This document shows, piece after piece, positions 21,580 through 30,069 of a stretch of DNA of 37,519 bases. Both the position numbers and the translations under genes were made by a program. Source of the DNA: Candidatus Gastranaerophilales bacterium (GTDB taxonomy: Bacteria; Cyanobacteriota; Vampirovibrionia; Gastranaerophilales; Gastranaerophilaceae); contig CALUVO010000013.1 of NCBI GenBank assembly GCA_944324245.1, positions 1 through 37,519 of the forward strand, in the 5' to 3' direction. The notes under the pieces are model-generated. The model worked only from the letters and a program-made list of their open reading frames with translations, did no database searches and had not been told where the DNA came from. The first letter of the stretch is position 1, and each line of letters opens with the position of its first letter.

Positions 21580-24558
21580 ATGTCATTAACAATAAGTATT
21601 GATAATTATATAAATGAAAGTGCAGTCATAGCCTGCAAAATAAATGATAAAGAAACAAGAATAAGAACATATGCATTGAATCTTGCAGCTTATGCAGCAG
21701 CAGAAGCATTAAATCGTCTTGGTATTAATGCTGATATAAAAAACAGTCTTTTTAAAATAACATCTTTTGCTAAAAACTTTGAACTTGCAGATGTTTATGT
21801 GAATGACTGCAGACTGGATATAAGAATTACTTTTGACGGCAGAACTTTCACAATACCAAAAACACATGAAAAATATAATGCAGTGCCTTATGCATATCTT
21901 GTGATAAAGCTTGATGAAAAAAAGAAAACAGCAGAACTGTTAGGATATTTGGATTCTACAAAAATTAAATATGAAAGAACTGATTCACCATATTATGCTT
22001 TTAGCACGGATATATTATCACCTGTTGACAGCCTGGTGGATTTTATTAAATCTTTGAAACCTGCAAACAAACCTTGCTCTGTTGATGACCTTGAGAAAAT
22101 AAAAGAGCTCTGCGCTGCTTTTATTGATGAGGAAATTTCAGAAAGCGAAAAAGTGTATTTTATAAAGCACGTAATTTCCTGTCCTGATTGCAGAGCCGCA
22201 TTTTGTATTACCGGTGGATTTGACGCAATTGTGTCACAAATTAGAAATTATCAAGAACTTTTAAACGACAGTACTTTAAGTGTCCTCTCCGGTAATAGAC
22301 AAGAGGTTAATGAAGCATTGATTGCAAATATATCGCTTGTAGAAAATGCACAGGAAGATGAAGAACAAAACCAAAAGCTTGAAAATGCAGAAACAAAGGA
22401 AGACCTTCTTGCTGAAGAACTTGGCGAACTGAGCGAACCATTAATGCTGCAAGATAATAATTTAGTTGAAGTTTCAGAAGAAGCTATAGATGCAGCAAAA
22501 ACAGCAACAGAAGAATCACAACCATTGTTGCAAGACGAAACAGAATTGCCTGAGCTGTTATCTGACACAGAAGAATCTCTATTGATAGAAGATTCTAAAG
22601 ATAACATTTTAATAAATACAGAACATGAAGAAGCATTACAAGAAAATAATGCAGATGAGCTGATTTTACCTTCTGCTGAAACGAATACCCTGATTGAAGA
22701 CACATCTGACGAACTTGTTTTATCTGAAGAAGCTCCGCTTGAAGAAAACAAAACAGATGAGCTGATTTTACCTTCTACTGAAACAGATACCCTTATTGAA
22801 GACACATCTGATGATTTAATTTTGACAGAAACTGAACCCACTGAAAAATCAGAGATAATTGCAGAAATCAAACCTCAGGAACAACTATCAGATGAATTAC
22901 AATTGTATGATGGAGAAGCTGATGAAAAACTTCTTGAAAATAATACACCGGATCTAAACCTTGAAACAGAGATTCAAGATTTAAAAGAAATGACAAAAGA
23001 TTCTTCGGGCGAAGAAGAACTGCTTGAAAATCTTATTGACAGTGATAATGATTTACAAAATCTTTCAGAAGAAAACAATAGCAGCTTATCCGTCACAGAT
23101 GACACCTTAACAGAAATCGAAGCAGGTTCTATTAATAATATACAACCTGATGAAAATATAGAAGAGTTAATAGCAGACGATCTTATATTAGAAGACCACA
23201 CTGAATCTGAACCAATTTTTGCAATTGATAATGAAGAAGAAAAAGCCGAAAAAGTAGAATTGAATACTCAGAAAAATGATATTACACCTATAGATACTGA
23301 AGATTCCCCAATTTTCAGCTCAAATGATGATAATCAAACACTTGACACTCTTGATGAACTAGAATCTCTTGAAATTAAAGAAAATGTTTATGCAGGCAAT
23401 GAACCCAAAAATACAAATGAAAAAAATGAAGAAGATAAAGAAGATGATGAGATTAAATTTAATCTTGATAAATCTGAAGAAAATGGTCTAAATTCATATA
23501 CTTCACAACAACCGGTAGAACTCAATTATGATGAACTTGATGAAAATGAATCCGCAGCTTCAAATTTTGATTTTGAAAATAATAAAGAAAGTGAAAGTAT
23601 ACAGAATACAGAAGAAAATAATTATCATAAAGCTTTTGAGTTTGAAGAAAAACAACCGGAAGCAGAAAATGAAGAAATTCAAAATCTTCTGGATGATGAC
23701 CTGATGGCGTTATTGGCCGACAGTGACAAAGATGATACTGAATCATCTAATAGTATTTCTTATAACACAGAAGACAATTCGGAGATTCCGGATTCAACAC
23801 AATACTATAACGATGAACAAAATACGCAACAAAATGTACAAAATAACATTGATTCTGCTGGCAAACCTGATGAAACAATAAATTCACTCTTTGAAAATAA
23901 TGAAAACCCGCAGCAGGAAAACGGAGAAAAACAAACATTTGAACTTGCACAAGAGCCGGTAAGTACTGAAACTGTAAATAAGACTAAAAAATTAGCAATT
24001 CTGGCAGGTCTGCTTATTGTAATGGTGGCTGCAGGAGGGACTACTTTAGTCTTTAATCATCAAAAAGAAGTTCAAAACAAGGCACAGGATACGGCAAATC
24101 AGGGTGATGAATTGTTTGACTTCCAGAATAAAGGAAGTGAAGAGGATGCAGATGCTGCAGCTATACCGCAGGATATAAATAAATCCATGACAAATTCTTT
24201 TTCAGACAAACCTGCCGCTATAACTATTACAAAACTATCTTGGCAGGTTAGCGAAAAACTTGCAGCAGAAGCTTCTGTTAAAGAATATTTACAAACTGCG
24301 GGTAAAAATATTCAAATGAATTTACAAAATGATCTGGCAAATTCAGCCGATATTGCCTTCAACAATATGGTAAAAGTTTCGTTTGAAATTGCACCTGATA
24401 ATACAATGAAAGGTATGCAGGTACTGGAATCCAGCGGTTCCGATAAAATTGATGAAATAATATTAAGAAGTATTAAAAATACATTAAAATACGTTAGTGT
24501 ACCCAAATTAAAAGATTACAAATCTGATTATTTCTTAACTTTAATAATAAATTTTTAA
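21580..24558 (+). CDS. transmembrane anti-sigma-factor-like protein with DUF1822-like domain
   Basis: A 992-residue protein in five parts. Residues 1-130 resemble cyanobacterial DUF1822 (YALNLAAYAAAEALNRLGI...; VYVNDCRLDI; AELLGYLD). Residues 165-210 are a zinc anti-sigma (ZAS) module, CAAFIDEEIS...H-x3-C-x2-C in FIKHVISCPDCRAAF. Residues 220-790 are a very acidic Glu/Asp/Asn/Ser-rich, probably disordered linker with a 34-residue tandem repeat. About 803-823 is one transmembrane helix after KTKK. The last 110 or so residues resemble a TonB C-terminal-like domain. This layout suggests a sigma-binding inside part and a sensing outside part. The sigma-like gene follows after 52 bases. AAGG stands 8 bases before the ATG. 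The assignments by eye are strong for ZAS and weaker for the two end domains. Confidence 0.75.
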   Translation: MSLTISIDNYINESAVIACKINDKETRIRTYALNLAAYAAAEALNRLGINADIKNSLFKITSFAKNFELADVYVNDCRLDIRITFDGRTFTIPKTHEKYNAVPYAYLVIKLDEKKKTAELLGYLDSTKIKYERTDSPYYAFSTDILSPVDSLVDFIKSLKPANKPCSVDDLEKIKELCAAFIDEEISESEKVYFIKHVISCPDCRAAFCITGGFDAIVSQIRNYQELLNDSTLSVLSGNRQEVNEALIANISLVENAQEDEEQNQKLENAETKEDLLAEELGELSEPLMLQDNNLVEVSEEAIDAAKTATEESQPLLQDETELPELLSDTEESLLIEDSKDNILINTEHEEALQENNADELILPSAETNTLIEDTSDELVLSEEAPLEENKTDELILPSTETDTLIEDTSDDLILTETEPTEKSEIIAEIKPQEQLSDELQLYDGEADEKLLENNTPDLNLETEIQDLKEMTKDSSGEEELLENLIDSDNDLQNLSEENNSSLSVTDDTLTEIEAGSINNIQPDENIEELIADDLILEDHTESEPIFAIDNEEEKAEKVELNTQKNDITPIDTEDSPIFSSNDDNQTLDTLDELESLEIKENVYAGNEPKNTNEKNEEDKEDDEIKFNLDKSEENGLNSYTSQQPVELNYDELDENESAASNFDFENNKESESIQNTEENNYHKAFEFEEKQPEAENEEIQNLLDDDLMALLADSDKDDTESSNSISYNTEDNSEIPDSTQYYNDEQNTQQNVQNNIDSAGKPDETINSLFENNENPQQENGEKQTFELAQEPVSTETVNKTKKLAILAGLLIVMVAAGGTTLVFNHQKEVQNKAQDTANQGDELFDFQNKGSEEDADAAAIPQDINKSMTNSFSDKPAAITITKLSWQVSEKLAAEASVKEYLQTAGKNIQMNLQNDLANSADIAFNNMVKVSFEIAPDNTMKGMQVLESSGSDKIDEIILRSIKNTLKYVSVPKLKDYKSDYFLTLIINF
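22654..22836 (+). repeat. tandem repeat of 102 bases (34 residues) within the anti-sigma linker
   Basis: GATGAGCTGATTTTACC at 22654 recurs at 22756. The two copies encode DELILPS(A/T)ET(N/D)TLIEDTSD(E/D)L(V/I)L. The second copy is near identical for about 80 bases, so the duplication is recent. Confidence 0.8.
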
Positions 24559-24568
24559 TTATATGATA

Positions 24569-24577
24569 TGATATAAT
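24569..24577 (+). promoter_or_regulatory. extended -10 element before the sigma-factor gene
   Basis: TGATATAAT in the 52-base gap between the anti-sigma-like gene and the sigma-like gene would start transcription near 24584. The sigma factor could therefore be made apart from its partner. The same nine bases occur at 17117. Confidence 0.5.
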
Positions 24578-24610
24578 CAGGTTATATATTTTTCAAAATG
24601 GATTATTAAA

Positions 24611-25201
24611 TTGGACACGATAAATAGACAAAGGGATCTTATAGAAAAACTGGTAAAATCTAACAGCAAGTTTAAAGGTAATGAAGATTTGCTTGAGGAT
24701 TTTTGCTCAGAAACATATAAAAGATCATATTCTTTATTGGAATCACTTGATATACAGAATCTTGAAAATTACATTGCTAAAGTTGTAAATACAGCAATTT
24801 TAAATGTGTTAAAAGATAACGGAAGAATAAGAAGACGTGAAAATAAATATGTAAGTTCACACGAAATTCTTATAAGCCCAGTTGAAGAAAAGCCTAAAAC
24901 TGATGAATATAAGCAGGCTCCTGTTATAGCTGCAAGCTCATTTGTATATAATATTGCAGATCCGAAAGATTCTTTTGAAGAAAAAATTGTCAGAAAAGAT
25001 GCACTCCAAAAGATTGTGGACATTATTCTTGTTGCGCAAAAAAATAATCCGTCAAAAGAATTTTTAAAAATTTTCTATTTGAGATATATAAAAGAATATA
25101 AGCAAAAAGAAATTGCAGCAGAAATAAATATCTCACAGGCAGAAGTAAGCAAAAGACTGGTCGAATTATCACAATTGGTCAAAACTCACTTTGAAGCATA
25201 A
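24611..25201 (+). CDS. ECF-like sigma-70 family factor
   Basis: A 196-residue protein. Region 2-like helices (about 24-82) run NEDLLEDFCSETYKRSY...LENYIAKVVNTAILNVLKDNGRIRRREN, matching the 'D-x-x-Q-E-x-f...yl-x-x-iarN-x-x-d-x-lR' pattern. A region 4 helix-turn-helix (about 145-192) reads FLKIFYLRYIKEYKQKEIAAEINISQAEVSKRL. The linker of about 50 residues is longer than usual. It starts at TTG 24611: no other start codon lies upstream in frame before a stop, and the ribosome site is poor, so translation may be weak or coupled. Pairing with the ZAS protein immediately upstream is the main support for a sigma/anti-sigma unit. Target promoters are unknown. Confidence 0.77.
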   Translation: MDTINRQRDLIEKLVKSNSKFKGNEDLLEDFCSETYKRSYSLLESLDIQNLENYIAKVVNTAILNVLKDNGRIRRRENKYVSSHEILISPVEEKPKTDEYKQAPVIAASSFVYNIADPKDSFEEKIVRKDALQKIVDIILVAQKNNPSKEFLKIFYLRYIKEYKQKEIAAEINISQAEVSKRLVELSQLVKTHFEA

Positions 25202-25233
25202 TAAGTTTATTTGCCTTTTTATAGATTATATAC

Positions 25234-25261
25234 TTGATGTAATTTAATTTCGCTTTATAAT
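25234..25261 (+). promoter_or_regulatory. candidate promoter for the zinc-ribbon ATPase gene
   Basis: TTGATG (25234-25239) and TATAAT (25256-25261) are separated by 16 bases. A second overlapping TATAAT follows at 25261-25266. The predicted start is near 25268, which is the first base of the tRNA-like leader. Confidence 0.55.
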
Positions 25262-25269
25262 ATAATATG

Positions 25270-25300
25270 CCTAGTCTAGCTAAGCGGTTATAACATCACC
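25270..25300 (+). other. tRNA 5'-half-like leader sequence
   Basis: The 21 bases at 25277-25297 match the common tRNA D-arm TAGCTCAGCGGTTAGAGCA plus TC at 18 positions. Seven preceding bases are in acceptor position. The D loop (AGCGGTTA) has canonical length, and D-stem pair 13-22 is changed on both sides (C-G to A-T). No anticodon or 3' half follows, because the coding sequence begins at 25301. It is not a tRNA gene. It could be a relic, a tRNA-mimicking leader or chance. Confidence 0.3.
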
Positions 25301-28300
25301 ATGCGTTGTCTTAAGTGCAAAAAAGAAATAGCTGATAACCTTTTAAGATGTAATTATTGTAATACCAAAGTACAGACAGTTTGTCCAATATGCGGTAATA
25401 TGAACCCGATTACATCAGAATTTTGTGATGGATGCGGCCTGCAGCTTTTAAAGTACTGCCCTCACTGTCACAGTGTAAATCGTCCTGATGCAAAAATCTG
25501 CAGAAAATGCCATACCGAATTTGAACAAGAACAAGGTTCAGTCAGTATTGTAGATTTAAAACAAATACAAAGCTGCATATCAACGGAAAAAGCAATTAAT
25601 AGTCAAGTTGCACTAAAACCACAACAAAAATATACAACAAATCCAAATATTGCTAGCAACAATAATGATTTAATTTTCCCAGACAGCCTGCCAACACTGA
25701 CAGAGAACAATGATATTTTTACGGTTGAAAAACTTTCTGATTACGAACTTATAAATATTGAAGAAAACGAAAATTTAGATGAAACACATAGGGAAGAACT
25801 GGAACCTAATGAAGAATTGACAAATGATTTGCTGTCAATTGCAGATGATATAGATATAATCTCAAAAAGTCTGGAACAAGAAAATCTTAAGACTGAACCT
25901 GTTACGAATAAAGATATATCGGAAATTAACACATCTGAAAAATTGCAGGAAAAAGAAGAATTATCAGAAAAAAGACAATATACAACAGAACAAAATAAGA
26001 ACAACGAAATAGAATCTGAGAAAAAAACACAACCTGACGAACCTGTAAATGAAAAACCAAACGACACAACTGCAGAAAAAAATACATATGTTGAAGAGAC
26101 ACCGGAACCAATAGATTTAAAAGATCTTGCCGCAGAAGAGATAAATGCCTTCGACCAGATGAAATGTAAAAATAAAATTGTAGATGCACTAAGAAACCCG
26201 CATAAACTGATTGTAGGTTTGAGTGCGCCTGAAGGCAGCGGTAAATCAACTGTTTTGAAATATCTGTTCGGCGATTTAATGCATCAAAATTATGCCTGGT
26301 TCTGGGGAGAATGCAGCGCAAATTCACAAATTAGCCCTTACGGTATTTTTCAGGAAATGATTCTGACATTTTTCAATATGCCTAATTTCTCCAATATGTC
26401 GAATGATTTCTTAAAACAGGCAAAACAAATGCTGGCGGCTACATTGCCAGAGTTCACACAGGAGGAAATTGCGTTGTTGTTCAATTTCCTATATCCGACT
26501 CTTACAGCTCATTTTGAAGATATATTGGTAAATAAAGACAGGACTTTTGCACTGCTTGAAAAACTACTTCAGGAAATTTCACAAAAAGCTAAGCTTATAA
26601 TTGTAATTGATGATTTTGATATGATAGACGGTGCGTCATATGCATTTTTATCAAATTTTATTGAAAAAGGAAACCTGAGTGACAATATTAAACTAATTGT
26701 CACATATAAAGACAACAGATTAACGCAAGGATACTTCTACTCAGAAAAACTTGCCCAGAACCAGTATGAAGATTTAAGACTAACACCGCTTAATATAAAT
26801 GATGCTGATAATTTTATAAAAATGTATTTAAATGGTTTTAACCCTTTGCCGGAACCTGTTTTTGAAATTATGTATGAATATTCAAACGGCAATTGCGCCT
26901 ATCTGGAACAAATGCTTGTTCTGTTTAATGAAAACAAGGCTTTTGGCAATGAAGCAAACAAAATAAAATACAGAAAAACCTCAATAGAAGCAAACCTTCC
27001 TAAAAATCTGCACGATATACTTGCACTTAGACTCAATTACCTGCAGCAAAAATTTCCGCTGTGTTTCAGAACATTATGCACTGCCGCCATTATGGGCAAC
27101 AAGTTTAATGTAAAACTGTTGGAAATCATTATGAAACTTAAACCTGATGAATTTCAGAATGTTTTACAGCTTTTAACTGACTTTGCTTACATAACCCAGT
27201 TTAACAACAATATTTATGAATTTAAAAATACTCTTATATGGAAGTTTGTTTATGAGAAAGCTAAAAAGAGCAAAGATTTTGTACTCTTAAATGAAAAAAT
27301 CTTTGATATTATAAATATGTTTACACTCTCTAGCAATGCGCTGAAAGCGCTTGTAGCACAGAGCTTGAACCAAAAACTTCTTGCACTTAATATCTGGACA
27401 GACAATATCAAACTCTGCACATACCTCGGTGATGAATACCTATGGACGCTTTCTCAAAAACAGTGTTTGAGAATTGCGCAGGAAATAAATCCTGAAAATA
27501 GCGATATTATTGTTAATAATATATATGAAAGACTTGGCAAATTACTCTATATGTCAAGACCTACAGAAGCAATTTCTTATTTGTCAGTTGCGATAAACAA
27601 TGCAATAAAGGTAAGCAACCGACCAAAAATCATTGAACTTTCTGGTTATTTATCTAAAAGTTGTACACTTACAGGCAACTACAACGGGGTTATCGAAGCG
27701 GTTGATACAGTTTTATCATTGATAGAAAATCAGGAAAATAAACTGGAATGTGCTTTAATAAAACATAAAAAATTAAAAGCAATGTTTTGTATTGGTAATG
27801 CCGAAGAAATCTATAACCTTGCAAGCAGCGAAATTATCCCTGTTGTCGAGCAGGCTCTGTCCGGTCTTATACCGAACAATAATATTTCAATGGACATTAT
27901 TTATGAAACCTGGCTTGAATGTAACCTTACAGTTGCAATGTCTCTGATATCACAGGGTAATAATAAATGTTTTGCCATTTTAAAAGTTATTGACGAGATT
28001 GTTGCAAAAAATAATGTTACAAACAAAAATTATCTGCATCGTGTACAGCTTGCAAAAGCTCTGGCTAATAGTGTTTCTGGTGATATTAAAAAATCTGATG
28101 ACATCCTTATTACATTCAGTCAGGAAACCATGAAAGAAATTCTTGAGCCGGATGTTATATCTATGTGGAACTTTATAAATATCCTAAATAAGATTTATAA
28201 ACAGGACTGGGCAAATATAAAAGAAGATATGTATTCCGTTGCAACTTTTGCAAACAACTATAACGATGTTCTTGTAAAAAATATGTTGAAAGTATTTTTA

Positions 28301-28858
28301 GGCAAAGTACTGCAGGAGGAAGGAAACCTGTCAAAAGCACTTGAAATTTTTAATGAACAGGTAACAATTTTTGCAAAAGAAAAAATAGCAATAGGAGCAA
28401 TGCTTTGCTGGTATTACATAGCAAAACTTTCTCTTGTAACAGACGGCAGCGACAAGGCTCTTGATATTGCAATGAAAGCTCTTGATGTAGCGAAAAATCC
28501 AAAAATTTCCAATTACTATTTCATGGTGCTTTATAAAAAGCTGATTGCAGAAATCTTCCTGATAAAAGGAGATATGGAATCTGCAAAAATGTATATTGAA
28601 AAAGGTTTGATGATAGTAAAACAATACGATATGAAACTTTTAAAAATATCTCTTTACCAGCTTTATGCAAAATATCTGGAAGAAATGGTTCCTAAAAAGC
28701 CCCAGAATAAAGCAAATTATGCCCACAACGCAATAGAAGCATACAAAAAAGCTCTTGCAATGACGAATAATATGGATATTCCAAATATTCAGGCTGATAT
28801 AAACAAAAATCTTGCATCATTTAAAGCTTTTTGCCAGCTGAATCAGATTAAATATTAA
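25301..28858 (+). CDS. zinc-ribbon / P-loop ATPase / helical-repeat signalling protein
   Basis: A 1185-residue cytoplasmic protein. The first 70 residues hold six CxxC pairs (C3/C6, C17/C20, C28/C31, C42/C45, C53/C56, C67/C70), making three zinc ribbons. Residues 80-280 are acidic and low in complexity, like the linker of the anti-sigma-like protein. A STAND/AAA_16-type NTPase follows, with Walker [10 protein letters not shown] (about 309-317) and Walker [13 protein letters not shown] (about 432-443). The C-terminal 600 residues are TPR-like helices. The layout is that of signal-dependent ATPase scaffolds, often fused to cyclases or kinases, but no output domain is present here. The ATG lacks a ribosome site, and the leader is tRNA-like. 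It follows the sigma-like gene by 99 bases, so a shared pathway is plausible. The stop overlaps that of the convergent DnaJ gene. Confidence 0.8.
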   Translation: MRCLKCKKEIADNLLRCNYCNTKVQTVCPICGNMNPITSEFCDGCGLQLLKYCPHCHSVNRPDAKICRKCHTEFEQEQGSVSIVDLKQIQSCISTEKAINSQVALKPQQKYTTNPNIASNNNDLIFPDSLPTLTENNDIFTVEKLSDYELINIEENENLDETHREELEPNEELTNDLLSIADDIDIISKSLEQENLKTEPVTNKDISEINTSEKLQEKEELSEKRQYTTEQNKNNEIESEKKTQPDEPVNEKPNDTTAEKNTYVEETPEPIDLKDLAAEEINAFDQMKCKNKIVDALRNPHKLIVGLSAPEGSGKSTVLKYLFGDLMHQNYAWFWGECSANSQISPYGIFQEMILTFFNMPNFSNMSNDFLKQAKQMLAATLPEFTQEEIALLFNFLYPTLTAHFEDILVNKDRTFALLEKLLQEISQKAKLIIVIDDFDMIDGASYAFLSNFIEKGNLSDNIKLIVTYKDNRLTQGYFYSEKLAQNQYEDLRLTPLNINDADNFIKMYLNGFNPLPEPVFEIMYEYSNGNCAYLEQMLVLFNENKAFGNEANKIKYRKTSIEANLPKNLHDILALRLNYLQQKFPLCFRTLCTAAIMGNKFNVKLLEIIMKLKPDEFQNVLQLLTDFAYITQFNNNIYEFKNTLIWKFVYEKAKKSKDFVLLNEKIFDIINMFTLSSNALKALVAQSLNQKLLALNIWTDNIKLCTYLGDEYLWTLSQKQCLRIAQEINPENSDIIVNNIYERLGKLLYMSRPTEAISYLSVAINNAIKVSNRPKIIELSGYLSKSCTLTGNYNGVIEAVDTVLSLIENQENKLECALIKHKKLKAMFCIGNAEEIYNLASSEIIPVVEQALSGLIPNNNISMDIIYETWLECNLTVAMSLISQGNNKCFAILKVIDEIVAKNNVTNKNYLHRVQLAKALANSVSGDIKKSDDILITFSQETMKEILEPDVISMWNFINILNKIYKQDWANIKEDMYSVATFANNYNDVLVKNMLKVFLGKVLQEEGNLSKALEIFNEQVTIFAKEKIAIGAMLCWYYIAKLSLVTDGSDKALDIAMKALDVAKNPKISNYYFMVLYKKLIAEIFLIKGDMESAKMYIEKGLMIVKQYDMKLLKISLYQLYAKYLEEMVPKKPQNKANYAHNAIEAYKKALAMTNNMDIPNIQADINKNLASFKAFCQLNQIKY

Positions 28859-29922
28859 TTACCCTGCTCCAGTTTTAAAAGTTTTTCATAAAGTTTTATC
28901 TGTTCATCAGAAAGATTTTTCCCTATAGAAAGATTAATTTTAACATTCAAATTTCCATATCCGCCGGATTTTTTGGGTAAACCCAGTCCTTTTAAACGTA
29001 ATACGCTTCCGCCTGTCGTTCTCGGCGGGATTTTTATATTGATATTGCCATGAAGCGTAGAAAGTTCTTTTTTAGTTCCGATAACGGCTTCAGCTGGTGT
29101 TACTTCAATTGTTTTTGTAAGGTCCGCACCGATTATTGTATAATCTTTGTCTGCAAATTTAACAACAAGAAATAAATCTCCTTTACGACCGTCAGCGCCA
29201 GATTTTCCCTCGCCTTTTAAACGGATTTTCTGTCCTTCTTTAACCTCAGGAGGGATTTTTACATTCAAAGTTTTTGAATATGTAACAAATCCCGTTCCGT
29301 GGCAATGGCTGCACATAGAACCGACACCGGAACAATTTGTACATTTTTCAAGATTATTGATTTTTACACTGACAGGCTTCTGATTAAATATATCTTTTGC
29401 ACTGACTTTTATTTCATTTGTAATATTCAAATCAACAGGCGTTTTCTGTGCTCTTTGAGAAGAGGTTCTTGATGAACGTGAAGAAAAACCTCCGCCAAAG
29501 TCATCATAAAATGAAGACGCTCCTCTGGAAGAACGGGCTGCACCGCCTGCAGAAAAACCACCGCCGAATAAACTGTTGAAGAAATCTGAAAAACCGCCTA
29601 AATCTTCAAAATTTATACCGGAAGTACTGTACTGATATGCACCGCCGTTTCCGCCAAAACCAAAATTTTCAAATCCCGGAGGCGGTGTGTAATTTGCGCC
29701 GGCCTGCCAGTTTGAGCCGAGACTGTCGTAACGGGCACGTTTATCTTTATCACCCAGTACTTCAAAAGCTTCATTTATATCTTTAAATTTTTCCGAAGCT
29801 TCCGGTGTTTTATTTACATCAGGGTGATATTTTTTTGCCAGTTTACGGTAAGCGGATTTTACCTCTGCCTGTGTGGCATCACGTTTTATTCCAAGTATTT
29901 GATAATAATCTTTATATTCCAT
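28855..29922 (-). CDS. DnaJ-family co-chaperone with one zinc centre
   Basis: A 355-residue Hsp40. The J domain (1-70) has HPD at 33-35, so it should stimulate DnaK. A Gly/Phe- then Gly/Ser/Arg-rich linker runs from about 75 to 160. The zinc region is cut down to two CxxC motifs (CTNC and CSHC, about 194-210) instead of four, giving one zinc site. Two C-terminal beta domains follow ([44 protein letters not shown]). It is intermediate between DnaJ (type I) and CbpA (type II). No dnaK or grpE lies nearby. The ribosome site is weak. The 3' end overlaps the convergent ATPase gene by 4 bases. Confidence 0.92.
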   Translation of the reverse strand: MEYKDYYQILGIKRDATQAEVKSAYRKLAKKYHPDVNKTPEASEKFKDINEAFEVLGDKDKRARYDSLGSNWQAGANYTPPPGFENFGFGGNGGAYQYSTSGINFEDLGGFSDFFNSLFGGGFSAGGAARSSRGASSFYDDFGGGFSSRSSRTSSQRAQKTPVDLNITNEIKVSAKDIFNQKPVSVKINNLEKCTNCSGVGSMCSHCHGTGFVTYSKTLNVKIPPEVKEGQKIRLKGEGKSGADGRKGDLFLVVKFADKDYTIIGADLTKTIEVTPAEAVIGTKKELSTLHGNINIKIPPRTTGGSVLRLKGLGLPKKSGGYGNLNVKINLSIGKNLSDEQIKLYEKLLKLEQGN

Positions 29923-30027
29923 ATATTGTTATTTGCTCCGTTTATTCTATCTTCATTTTATAACAAAATATGCACTAATTAGTTGATTTTAATTATTTAT
30001 TAATAAAGTTATTTTTAAATATGCCGA

Positions 30028-30049
30028 TATAATATATGTAAATTTACAT
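30028..30049 (+). promoter_or_regulatory. -10 box followed by a 14-bp palindrome
   Basis: TATAAT (30028-30033) is followed at 30036-30049 by the perfect palindrome ATGTAAATTTACAT. The palindrome overlaps the expected start of transcription of the glycosidase gene and would be well placed for a repressor. No clear -35 box is seen. Confidence 0.4.
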
Positions 30050-30069
30050 GGTTTTCACTAAATAAGCTT

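Noticed and set aside
22251..22871. Open frame of about 206 codons, Ser/Val-rich, on the minus strand
   Set aside because: It is the mirror of the acidic Glu/Asp/Ser linker of the plus-strand anti-sigma-like gene. The Ser richness follows from the GAA/GAT codons opposite, and there is no ribosome site.
25270..25345. A complete tRNA gene
   Set aside because: Only the 5' half resembles a tRNA. No anticodon stem, T arm or acceptor partner follows.
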